From contig NC_066837.1 in assembly GCF_001640805.2 (NCBI RefSeq), positions 23,769,804-23,833,803 of the forward strand: a stretch of DNA of 64,000 nt, read 5' to 3'. Below the pieces are notes generated by a model. It was not told where the DNA came from. It made no database searches and saw only the letters and a program-made list of their open reading frames with translations. How positions within the stretch are numbered: the first letter of the stretch is position 1; every line of letters begins with the position of its first letter. This document shows, one piece after another, positions 20,667-32,400 of this stretch. A program made the translations under genes and the position numbers. This stretch comes from Lates calcarifer. Taxonomy: Eukaryota; Chordata; Actinopteri; Centropomidae.

Positions 20667-23600
20667 CTAGAGGCTCCCCCAGGTGTTTGGAGGGGGAAAC
20701 TGGTCCACATCACCTGATTCATCGTGAGATTTGTCCCCCAGGTTGAATGTTAGTTTGTACCGCAAACGTACTTTTTCCTGAAACAAAAACAGATGTCAGG
20801 CTAAACTTGTATTACCAGCAACGATGTAGAAAATCTCTCCTGTGGAGTTTTCTTGTAAACAAACAAACAAAAGATGATGTACAAAGAGTACCTTCTGAGG
20901 ATTAGCCAGTAGCAGGATCTGTGTGATAGCAGCTGGAGGCATGATGGGATTGAATGCTGGGAGCTCAGTACTAGAGGGAGGCTGCAGTTTCACTTTCATC
21001 ACCTTCCATCCACACACACAAAAAATACACAAGAGGCTATAATCAATATTTTTTCAATCTGACTGTAGAGAATCTTCTGAAATCATCACTCAAATCTGCA
21101 GCTCCCCTCGGACTAGCTAATGAACAAAGTGGAGCAATTAGCAGCTATAGAGCTAGAGACCAAAAACAGAGAGGGAAATACTGGGATTCATTATGTGGTC
21201 AGAGACACAACTTCAAATGAATGCTAATGTTGCTCTGTATCTGCTGGATTTATAAATTAGCAACTGTTTACCAACAAGTTCGCCATAGTAATTTAAAATA
21301 AAGTAATGAAGCCTCAATCTTGTGCTCACAGCTTCTTTCTGCTGCCCCCAAGTGGCCAAAAAAAAATACAGGTTTAACAAATAATATCCACAAATAATAT
21401 TTTGGTCCACAGATACAGTTTCCAGGTGACTGAATGGTCCTGTATGTTTTAGGTATGTGATGGCATCTTTGATTACTAGGCATGCCTGTTATCCAAGTGA
21501 CTAGCAGACAACATAAACCTACCTTGGGCACAGCTGCCTGAAAGCGAATGTTGGTGACAGGAATGGGAGCTGAGGACAGCATGGAGATGATCACCACCAG
21601 CACATCAGGCCGTGCTGGAGGACAGTCACGGGCAAAGGTGAACAAAACCCGCAGGCTGTGTTTGTCAAATACAGTCACTGGTAATAAGCTGCCTGAAATA
21701 TGTGGACACAAAGGGAAAAACACATCAAAATATGATGTGAAGAAATAAAGAGAGAAAGTGCTCTTATGACCACAACCTGTGTCACTGCTGGGTCTGGTGT
21801 TTCTGCTTGTGCTTACTAGGTTTGATTGATTCCAGAGGCACAGTTACGTCAGCTAAGGAGATGTTGTCATAAAGGTCGGCAGCAGGTGACACGCCTTTCT
21901 CAGCAGCTGTGAGACTGAGGTTGGAGAGGAGGAGAGCGTCAGGCTGCTCCGACTGGATGGCCAGGCTAGACATGGGCCCCGGAGGAAGAGCGGGACCAGA
22001 GGAGGTGGTGGTTGCAGGAGGAGCAGGTCTAGAGTTGGTGCTGGACTTGGTCTGGAGATCTCGTAAAGTGACTCTGGACTGAGGTTGGAGCTTATCCCTG
22101 CATGTGAGAGCAAAACAATCAGGGGAGTAGAGGAACAGAAAACATTAACATTCATGACAGTCACAGATGTCACCAATCAAATAATGATAAGGCCATACTT
22201 CCTTAGGTTATTAACTCTATAACTTCCTGTCTGTTTCCCTTACCATTTAACCTGCTGGCTCTCAGGAGGTAAGGACTGCTGTAGCAAAGTCTTCCCCAGT
22301 AAATCCAGCTCTTCCATGGCTTTAGGTGGAGCAGTGGAGCCCCCTGCTGGTAGAGCCTGCTGTGTTTGGACCACAGCTGGTAGCAAGACAGTAGCTGGTA
22401 CTGATGGAGCAGATGATTCTGTGCTATTAGAGGACTGAGAAAACAGAGGGTTAGAGTTTGGATGTCAGGACTGTGTGGAGAAGGAGCTGATGTAAAATGC
22501 TTTGCAAATTTCATCACTGTCCATTTTAAATCCACTATGTGTAGAATTTTATTATATATATGTTATTAGTTTTTATTTGTAGAGGAGTCTGCTTTGGAAC
22601 TTCCACTAGGTGGCACCAAAGATTAAAAATTTCAACAACAAATTCTGGCCTTCACATGAGCATGAACAGAATTATCTTACAACTCACACCTGAAAAGTGT
22701 TCTGGGAGACGCAGTTTTCTGTTACATTCAGTCCTAAGAAAACAAAAACAACAAAAGGTTAATTACATCTGACTGCAGTTTTTGTTGGTTAAAACCTTAA
22801 AATGTAATGCTGCTCACAAACCCTGTTTAAAGTTAAAAACAATTTACTGCTTATGTAAGAATTTGTGACAGATTTGCCAGAGAACAGGCTGAGACTGTGT
22901 TCTAGCCTTGTTATGGTCTGGCAAGGTGTGGCCAGCCTCTGGGTTTTAGCCAACTAGCCATTAGAGTGCTACATGCCAGCCAGTGGAAATAAGGTATAAC
23001 TGTGCTGTGCTGATTAAGTTCTGCTTACACTGCTGACTTTTGAAGCTTGTTAAAAACATTGTTGTGCTTAAAAAACCAGATGTGTTTCTTTGTCAGCAAT
23101 GAGCTGTACTTACCCAGAGACATGAGTTCATCATCCAAGAGGTTGATACCCATGCTCTGAGTCAGGGTCTGCAGACTGGAGGACTCTGGGTTGGAGAGTG
23201 CTGTGTTGGCTGATGCATTAAGTCCCATCAGGTCCACAAGTGCTGAGCTATTGCTGCCTGATTTGGACAGAAAATATCCATCTGTGATTTTATAGTCTGC
23301 AGAAAGGTTCGGGGAATTCAATAAATTCATAAACACTGATGGATGCTGAATCGCACTTTGCTGCAATTTTCAGCACTGACCTTACAAATGCATACACATA
23401 CCTGGTTGTGAGGGCGTGGCTATCGCCATCTTTTGGCACCTCCTCCCCCTTTACCAGCTGTCTGTACTGATTGATGACCTGTGTTAAGCTGTCATTGGCC
23501 TGTAAGATATCCGCTGCAGGCAGAAAATTAATTAGAAACACCAAAGTGGTTTTCCAGTTTTGTGCTCGAATCCTGATTACATGAAATCTGTACAGGGAAA

Positions 23601-26474
23601 AAAGTCTTACTTACCTAGGGCTTCGTCATTATCCTCTGTATCACTAGCTAATCGGAATAGCGTGGGCCTCATCTTTTCACAGCGCTGATAAAGATCCTGC
23701 AATTAGAACTATGTTAAAACATTAAAACCAGACTTCTACTGAGCGATCCCAGCAGGATTACGAGACTGTAGCTGAGGCATGTTTTAATGCGCTGAGCTGT
23801 TCTAACCTTAATGAGCTCTTGGTTGCTCTGGGAGCAGCTCTCTTTGCTGTAGCCCTCCAGAAGCTGGCTCAGCAGGCTGACACTCTCCTTCACCTCCTGG
23901 ATGGCGTTCACTCGCTTTGATACCTTTTCCACTCGTTTTTGGTCCTAAGGAAAAAGAGCAACACAATCTCACAGTGCTCAGGATCAACAGAAACATTCTT
24001 AATTGCTAAATCTAAACTGCAGCATTTTTGCAGACCTTCATTCCCAGACTAAATTTGTTCACTGCTGCATTCAGTGATTCAGTGACAATATGGGAATAAT
24101 TAAGGCTACATTACAGTTTAAGATTTCTATTTATCACAGCAAATACAGACAGTATGTGAAGTATGTAGAGTTGTCTTTTTAAACCAGTTTAAATATTATT
24201 AACTTTAAGAATATTTTATAGAAACTGCAGTCTAATGTCTGATTGTTACTATGGATGTTCAGCTTCCCACATCTGTTGTCAGTGTTGGAAGAGGCTGAAT
24301 ACATAATTTAAACCAAGGTATTAATCACTATAATAACTGAAAATTTGAATTGTTGAAAGAGCCTTGAGACTGATATTCAGGTGCATTAATATCATCATCT
24401 GCATAATCAGGTGTGTATTTCATACAAATGGTGAAGAAACACAGATACACAGGTACACACTGTACAGCACATTTGGTTAACAAAACCCATGACTCACTTC
24501 CTGGACCATTTCCTTAATGAGCTTGTTTGCAGCTCTTAGATCTTCCGGGTGAGTGCTGTTCAATAAGCGAGACAGCATCTACAAAAACAGGACAGGACAG
24601 AATAGGGAGAGGAAAGAGAGGAGGAAGCAAACTTGTAAACCCTCAGTCCCTTAACAATTTTCCCAGATGCTTCACTTTAAAAGGATTTGATGGGTAAAGA
24701 AGATTTTCACGACTCAGATAAGAAGATGATACAGTTTAATTGCTTCCCTTTGTAAACCTGCTTGATGTGGTTGGTGCTTCTTCATTTCATACCTTGGATT
24801 TCTCCTCATCCTCAAAGACGGCACTTTTGGCTCTGGGTGGAGGGGGTGGGAGGGGCTTGTCATCAGGAAGCACCGGATCCTGCTTGACAATACCTGGAAG
24901 TGGACAAGGACACCTCTTAACCTTATATGTCAACAGCACGACCCCAGTTTTAGATATTTACACTGTATGCGGAATGAGACAATTATGTCATCTCTGACAG
25001 TCAGGGATACATGTGACACTGGTGCTGTAACATTGCTCAAGCCATGCCTTTTATATAAATCTAAACACATTATAATAAGAGTCTGTTGTATTCAAACATA
25101 ACCCTACATAAGTTGACTGTACTGCAGTAACTCAGGACCACTGCAACTTGGTTGGAAACTCCCATTTTTAAGATCGCACTACATTCACCTAAGCATGACT
25201 AAGGACATTAGTCTCATGCTTGTGGCTCATCCGCATAAAAAGGGGAACTGATTCCACTTGTACAAAACACTATTTGTTAAAACAAGGAAAATACCAGGAA
25301 CCAAAAAACACATTATCAGTGAAATACGGGAACTAAAAACAAATATCAACCCACTGTATGGTGAATGTTGGGAATAACAAATCAGGCCCATACTGAAACA
25401 ATTCAGAAAAAGAGAAAACACACAGCTAAAGAACTTGTCAAAGTCCTTTAGCTTCATAGTTAGTCATGTTCTCAAACATCTCGAGCACTCACCCTGTTTT
25501 TTCAGCATCTGATATGCCTCTGCTATCTTGGTCTCATCTGGCAGCCTCACCGTCCAGCTGAACATCATTTCCAAAACCTTCTTCTTCACTGGTTCTGGAG
25601 CCCTGGTACCTAAATACTGTAGAAGGGGCAGGGGGGATTAATAAGTGTTAACAGAAATGTGTTTATTCTGAGAAGAGAAGAGAAACATCTTCTAAACTAG
25701 AATAACATTTTTGACATAAGTGTGTTGTGACTTACTCTCTATTTACAATATTCATACCTACATGTTAGAGTGGCTAAGCAGTGTCATTGTCACAGACCTA
25801 GCTTCATGTTCCAACATACAGTGAATTGATTCTGCTGTTAAACCACCTCTTGGAACTAAGTGGTGTGATCAAGTATATATTGCTGTTACTTAAAAAATCA
25901 TGGGTATACAGCTGCAGTCATTACCTTGGGTGACACCACCTTGATGAGTTCATTGAGAAAGCGAAACTTTCCCACTTCATTATGAAATCGTTTTCCGCAA
26001 TTCTTCATGCACGTCTCAAGAACCTGGGAATTGGTTAAAGTTTGCTGGTTTTAAATTTCAGACAAGCCATCACACTTATAATAACTTTTGCTAAACACGT
26101 AATAATGACACATACTACTTTGACCTTTTGCACTTGTTAGCCACAAAACACACACCACACACACACACACACACACAGAAGGTTTAACTTCAAGGTTTGA
26201 TGGAAAGTGAACTTGTCAGTGCTGCATGCAATTCAGTCTCTTACTGTAAGTGCTTGCATAGCCTCCCACTCCTGAGGAGATTGGATTTTGTGGGCCAAAA
26301 GTCTGGTTGCAAGCTGGGGACTGATGGATCAAAACAGACTTTAAGCTTCACTTTAGTGACAGAAAAAAAGGCATTAAGAATAATGCAATACAGAGAGACA
26401 ACTTGTAAAATATACATATATATATATATATATACACACACATTATATATATACATATTATATACATATTATAA

Positions 26475-26521
<47 letters not shown>

Positions 26522-28564
26522 CAAAAAACCCAGATGACAGTCAGACATGCTTAAAGTTGTGATGAAATATTACGTAACTTTAAGGGTGGATGTTTTCTAC
26601 AGAGCTCATGACCCAAAGCACACCACACACTGTCAAAAACAGTGCTGGCTCTCTTAAGGCTTAGGCATGTGTGGCTACCAGTGGAACTGGCAAACTGGTA
26701 TTTATTGATGATTTCAATGTTGACAGAAAAAAACATGATATTTCATTATTCAGCAGGACAATGATCCTCAACACATGGCTAAAGCAACCAAACTGAGAGA
26801 CCCCACAAGCAAGAGCTGAAGGTGGCTGCAGTGAAAGCCTTGGAGAGCATCACCAGTCACTGACTGCAAAGGATTTGTCACAAAGGGCTACACAGCATAG
26901 AAAGAACTGTGTGGGAGATGTCTGTCCAAATACTAAGGGTGTGGACTCTAGATCAACAGCAGAAATTCTGTTTATGGTGAGAAATGGAACAGTGATACTG
27001 AAATGAGTGTGATATTAATCATCACTATCAGCTCACCCTTCCGCTTCATCGTTGAAGCTGATCACAAAACCCTTTGATACTGTCCCAGTCATTCTCCTTA
27101 TTCAGAGGGTTGGTGGCCTTGTCTGTGAAAAATAAAAACACATTATTATTAATAATAATAACTTTATTTATGTAGCACCTTTCTAAACAGAATTACAATG
27201 TGCTGTACATACATGAAATAGAACAAAGCAATAAAAGATAAGGAGAAAATAGACAATTAGTCAATTAGCAAGGCAAATGTAACAGGGGTAATTACAAATA
27301 TGTCTTTAAAAACAATAAAATCACTAAAACAATCAGACTAAAGAAAGTATAAAAAAACAAGGATAAAAGTATTAGAGCCAAGAAGTAAAAGCAACTCTCT
27401 ACAGGTATGTTTTGATCAGTGATTTTAACTGGGGGAGATATTTGGCACACTCGATCTCTTTGGGCAGGGCACTGCAAAGTCTGAGGGAATTAAAGCAAAT
27501 GCACTTTTGGGACAGACAACAACAACCTGACAAGTTCTGAGATATAAGGAGGTGCCACACCAGACAGAAGTTTAATGGTGTTTTAAAATCAATTCAAAAA
27601 GACTCTGGTCGCCAAAGTAGGGAGGCTAAAATCTGAGTAATGTGGACACATTCTCTGGAAGCAGTTAGGAATCTAGCTGCAGTATTTTGTATGAGTTGCA
27701 GGGAATGAAGAGATTTTTGAGAGAGAGTATCTACAGGGAGTCGCAGTGGTCTGGACTAAAATTAGACAACAATTTTGCATTTGTTCCATCTTAAACTACT
27801 CTGTCTGAAACAGCTGCATGTGGGTGAATTTCTGATGAGTCTCCTGACATGCTTTCCTCTTAGTTCCTGATGAATTTGTTAAGTCTGTCACAACTCTCAG
27901 ATTATCACTAACCGATCGCAGATAGTGACAACTCAAACACTGAGATTTTACAGAGGCAGCATTCAGAGTTGTTCGTAGGTTCGTAATACAGCAGCTGTAG
28001 CCTCCGGTTGTTTGCAAACTCTCAGTTCTCCGGTTTGAGTTGCTCATCCTTACAGAAAATGAGTGACTAAATCCTAAGGTTATAGCAGAAGTGACAGTTC
28101 CTGGTTTGGTTACCGCTTGGGTTCAGCTGACACATCTTTGGTCAGAAGCTAGCTGGCTAATTGATCTTGTTAGCATTCAGCTGGGCATTACAGGGATTTT
28201 AAATTTAAATGCCATGTCTGAGTAACATCACTAACCTCAATCTGACAACAGTAAACATAATGTGGGGTCACAATGCAAGCACATTACAGTAGAGGCAATA
28301 CATTATCTGAATGAGTTTGTTCTTTATCACCAACTGCACTTTTTGATTTGATGACATTCGCCCACTTGACTCTCTAAAAACTATTCCCCAGGGAGGGCAC
28401 AATGACCGACAGCGGCAAATTCAAACTGATAATATATGTCCCTGTTCCTTAATAGTGTATTGCTATCGCATTACGTTCAAAAGTTAATCTGGTATTATAA
28501 TGTATGGTGACTTACTGATTCGAGACTGCAGGCTAACCTCATCTGGAGGCGCCGCCGCCGCCAT
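20667..28564 (-). CDS. gga1: ADP-ribosylation factor-binding protein GGA1, 17 exons (one frame break)
   Basis: Exons on minus: 28516-28564, 27037-27122, 26245-26320, 25925-26023, 25493-25616, 24793-24893, 24498-24578, 23807-23944, 23615-23696, 23402-23513, 23114-23253, 22690-22733, 22244-22434, 21817-22097, 21523-21692, 20892-21002, 20667-20777. This gives 664 aa once one extra base is discounted (human about 639). GGAs are monomeric clathrin adaptors that sort acidic-dileucine cargo from the TGN to endosomes with Arf-GTP (family knowledge). Order: VHS (about 10-150), GAT (about 165-315, with SDTEDNDEALADILQAND), hinge with clathrin-box-like LLDDELMSLG and LDLLGKTLLQQ, and gamma-ear (about 520-664, ending VDQFPPPNTWGSL). 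Exon 2 is 86 nt where the phases require 85, and reads into TGA. GGA1 rather than GGA3 is supported by the 22q13-type neighbours. Confidence 0.92.
22603..22615 (+). promoter_or_regulatory. CTCF-like motif in a gga1 intron
   Basis: CCACTAGGTGGCA matches the CTCF core consensus CCASYAGRKGGCR at every position. Occupancy cannot be judged from sequence. A weaker relative, CCACTAGATGGAG, lies at 46810-46822. Confidence 0.35.
26154..26180. repeat. (CA)n microsatellite in gga1 intron
   Basis: Dinucleotide CA tract beside gga1 exon 3, read directly from the sequence. Confidence 0.85.
26410..26519. repeat. (TA)n tract followed by a 29-base T run
   Basis: Alternating TA/CA sequence from about 26410 to 26490 runs into 29 consecutive T residues (26491-26519). 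Read in reverse, this is an A run followed by TA repeats, as left by retrotransposed tails, but no element body is recognisable on its upstream side. Confidence 0.85.
26605..26950 (+). mobile_element. Tc1-superfamily transposase remnant in gga1 intron 2
   Basis: Degenerate transposase coding sequence on the plus strand, antisense to gga1. One frame reads ACVATSGTGKLVFIDDFNVDR and another part reads QDNDPQHMAKATK. These match the Tc1-type GT-G-LVFI and QDNDPKHxAK blocks around a catalytic Asp. The end contains GACTGCAAAGGATTTGTCAC, as in transposase 3' ends. Frames are broken, so the copy is dead. Confidence 0.7.
27138..27770 (-). mobile_element. Non-LTR retrotransposon 3' end (antisense) in gga1 intron 1
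   Basis: On the minus strand the segment ends with GTGCTACATAAATAAAGTTATTATT followed by an ATT/AAT microsatellite tail, the usual form of fish LINE 3' termini. Body phrases such as GCAGGGCACTGCAAAGT and AGCTGCAGTATTTTGTATGAGTTGCAG (plus strand) belong to a common fish dispersed 3' sequence. No reverse transcriptase is present. The family is left unnamed. Confidence 0.6.
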
Positions 28565-29489
28565 CTTTCCGGGAATAAACAAGTGGTCAGTATCGCGTGA
28601 TTCTTGTAACATATCGCGTGGATGGAAGTTGAGGCAGCGGCTCTGGAGCTCCCCCAGTTGGGCACGAAGAGAAACAACAACGTGACATTGAGTAGGGTAG
28701 CAGGCAGACTGCCAGTGCCTCAATCAATGCAGCTAACATGGCTTGGGACCGGCGCCGGACTGCTTTGATCAACATTAATTGTCTGGGATGTCTTCTTTAC
28801 AGTGAGCTTTAATGTTGTTGTCGCAGAGAGGGCGTCAGGAGTTGCGCGCGGTTTAATGGACTTTCTATCCAGTGTTTTAACAGCCGCTGCATTCACTGCA
28901 CCAACAGACAAAAATCGTGTTGCGGTCCACCTCAAGGAGGAAACTATCACCTCTGCCTCGGCTGAAACTGCATCATCGCCCGGAACTGGCAAAGACAATC
29001 CTCACAGTGCCGGCGCTCACCAAAAACAGGCAAACCAGCTAACAGCAGGCTGCTTTAGCTGGTTAACGTTAGCTAAGTTGGCTACGTCATGAACTTTGTT
29101 GGCAAGCTATCGTTATCAACTCTAGATATCAGCCGTGTTTTAACCCGGTGCTTCTGGTCAAAGTACCAGTTTAGCTGTTGAAACGCTATTCGCTTTCCGG
29201 TGAACTCGGAACAGGAGATGTAGTGGCGGCATAATGCATGTTGTAGTTGCAAAAGTTAGCTAACATCTAGCTAGCAAGCCGTGCTAGTCTTTTAACGTGA
29301 CTCACTGGCTGTAGATGAGCGTAACGTATCGCAACATCGGGTGTTGCCTGGCTGTCGCCCCTTCACTTAAACGCTGGCGATGACTCGCTTATGATTGAAG
29401 AAAAGACTTTGTATTGTCTCTTGTCACGTCGGGGACAAAAACACGTCGATCTTATTTGAAAAGAAGACTTTGATTTCTGTGGCAGCAGT
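28565..29489. promoter_or_regulatory. Bidirectional promoter region of gga1 and micall1
   Basis: The 925 bp between the divergent starts of gga1 (28564, minus) and micall1 (29490, plus) are locally rich in CG dinucleotides, in contrast to the AT-rich introns on both sides. The gga1 start is preceded by a CGCCGCCGCCGCCATC motif on the plus strand. A shared CpG-type promoter is the natural inference. Confidence 0.65.
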
Positions 29490-32400
29490 ATGATGGGATC
29501 TCTGAAGGCTCTCCAGGAGTGGTGTCGGATACAGTGTGAAAATTACAACGATGTGGAAATTAAGGACATGTCAACGTCCTTTCGGGACGGTTTGGCTTTT
29601 TGTGCCATCATACATCGTTACAGACCAGATTTGATGTAAGTAAACAGAAGTGTAATGATGTAACATTGATATTAACTAACTGATAGGCAGTTACCAATGA
29701 GAAATTAGTTTTCAGTAGTATTATTGCTATTATAAACTGGTTTACAGCATAGCAGCAGGCTCTAGTGAAAGGTGTTTACATCTCTTTGAGGAGTGACAGG
29801 TTGTTAACTGTTATCTTTGAGTCTGCATTCAAATACAGAAATATCAGCCATCTTCATTCTTGCAGGATGCAAATGCAGAACAGTCTCAGTAACTAGGCCT
29901 TGAACGTATCTGTGCTTTAGGTCATTCACTGAAAAGTTTTATGTGACTGGGATTATTCAAAGCTCCTGTCAACAAAGATTACAGTCTTTCTGTTTTTTAG
30001 AGGTGCAAAGCTTCCACATTAATTTGGCTGAATATAATAATGTTAGTGGTTAGATGACTTGGAAATGAGAAAACATCGCCAATTTTGTTAAATTTGTAAG
30101 CACTGTGTGGGTTGTAATGTTTATCTGTGTGTTTTAACATAGCCAAAATCCCCAGTAATAATATTTTTATGAACTCTGTGGAGTGTGTGAGAGGCCAGTG
30201 TGCTGTAATTAACCCAGGCTGACAAGCCATACCCTGTCTGTACCAACACACCCCTCCTCTCTGCATTTTACACCTACACTCACAGAACATAAGCCACCAC
30301 AAAACACAACAGCAGTATCAGTGTGATTTAGAGAGCCTTATTATAGGGATGAGGAAGTGATGAATTTCCATTGTTTTGGTAGAGACCTCAGAGTGGAAAA
30401 TCTCTTCCTCACCGATTGACTTACAGCTGATAAATCGCTTGATAAGTCAGTTCAACCAGCCTTTGCCCAGTCATACTAAAAGTACAAAGTATGTGTTGTA
30501 TAGGGACAGTCTATCTGTGACTTTCATCTTCCAGATAAGAGGAACCACCAATGTCATGTGTTCAAATATGCTTCTAACGCTTATGTTTCAAGATAAGTGA
30601 ATCAATTGATTTGAAATATTTCCATCATTTGCAGTGTGGCAGTAAACATACACAGAAACTCTGACATTCATATGACTCATATTGGAAATGCATCTCTGTG
30701 GAAAAGCACTAGTCCCATGCAGCATAATGTGGCCCTGTGTAGCTCAGTGGAGCGGGTGGAGTGGGTAGAGCAGGCTTTGACAGCATCAGGATTAGTGGTT
30801 TGACTCCTACTGAAACAAGCCAGTGAGCCTTGTTGTGGGAGGATTATATGAAAGCATCCGGTAAATGACATGTTGTGTCCCTCCTCTGTCCTGGAGGAAA
30901 AATGTGTTGTGATGGAATGATTTTAGACAATAAGCTTCTTGCTCATGCTGTTCATCTGTCAGGTGGTCCAGACTTTTGTGTGCAAATTGGACCATGCTTG
31001 GAATGGTAGTAGAACAAACATTCACTGGAGCAGTCACTGGAGGACAAGTCAGTGAAGTGGAATATAATCTGCATACACATCACAGCAGTATACCTCAGAG
31101 TATGACAGTGAAAAAATCCTGAACACCCAGCTTTTGAGTTCTGCCTCTCCGATTTGTTTCCCAGCATGCCTCCCTTTTCAGCCCTCTGTGTGGCTGTAGT
31201 GTCCTAGCTGAAGTGCTCTGATCCAGACAGACAGTCCGTCAGGCTAAACTGCAGCTGAGACCTCCGCCTGTCAAACTGGATTTAACTCTAATGCAGGGCC
31301 AGGCCAACGTGGAGCCACCCTGCACTCACTGCAACCAATGTATTCTCATCAAAATACATCACACTGATCCAGGGGAGAGACGTTAATACAGCAAATTGCC
31401 TCATCTCAGTTTCTTCAGCCAATACTTACTGTCACTCAGCCCACTGGACAGAGAGTAGATATGGCTGCAAGAAATCATCCAAGGCCTAGTTAACCAAACT
31501 GCATGGGACAGCTCAAACAAAGTCACATTTCATTTGTGATCATATAGAGTTCCTCGTCAAACTTTATAATGTAAGTTAGCAGTGTAAATATACATTATCA
31601 TTATTATTTACTTTATTTTACTTCTTTGTTTCTCTGTATCCTGTCTGTACTGAAATTTATCTACATAATGCACTCGTGTCATCTCATACTCCAGTACTAA
31701 AACTACTGAATATCATGTATTCACAAGTTTCTTTTCTGACTGTCACGACATCACCAAATCCCAATCAAATAAATCCTTTTTGCACAAACTTTGCCATCTG
31801 ACAGAACCAGATTTAGCAGATACACTGGTTCACCCAGGTTTTGATCATGTGGATTTTAAACACCTGACATCGCAGTGCACAAACACACACACACACACAC
31901 ACACACTCACACAGACACACAACGTTCCTTACCAGTCCTCTTTCCCAAAATAAACCTTGGAGTGAGACTCTGAGTCACAGTGGATTAGGTTCGCAATTCA
32001 GATCACACACAGCACTCCATCATCCGTGTCAGTGTCGTCTGCCACTGTCTGTTCAGTGAGGCCTTGAAAATTTCAACTCCCAACAACAGTTTTGGCAGTT
32101 TTTTTTAAAGGTGTTACAGTTTGAACTGGCTATGTTGGCTGACTTGAGACTGTGGACTTGTTTTGACATGATCTTGACATTAGAGCTGCTGCTCAGTGTG
32201 TAGGTGACCATGGGAACTAGATTAGAGAGAACAGAGGTCACTTTGTGTGGCTCCAACACGGAGCTCATTCACAGGGTTTTGCCTTGTTGAGAGTTCCACA
32301 TGGTCTCCACAAGCTCTCACCAGGGTCGCTATGTTTTTTCCTGCCATACTGTTGTTTCACTGCTAGACACTTGAGTCAACATAAATTTACTTGCGCACAC

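Noticed and set aside
23254..23301. Longer version of the gga1 exon beginning at 23301 or 23263 (YKITDGYFLSKS)
   Set aside because: These acceptors give phase 1, while the preceding exon ends in phase 2; the acceptor giving an end at 23253 restores the conserved SSALVDLMG frame.
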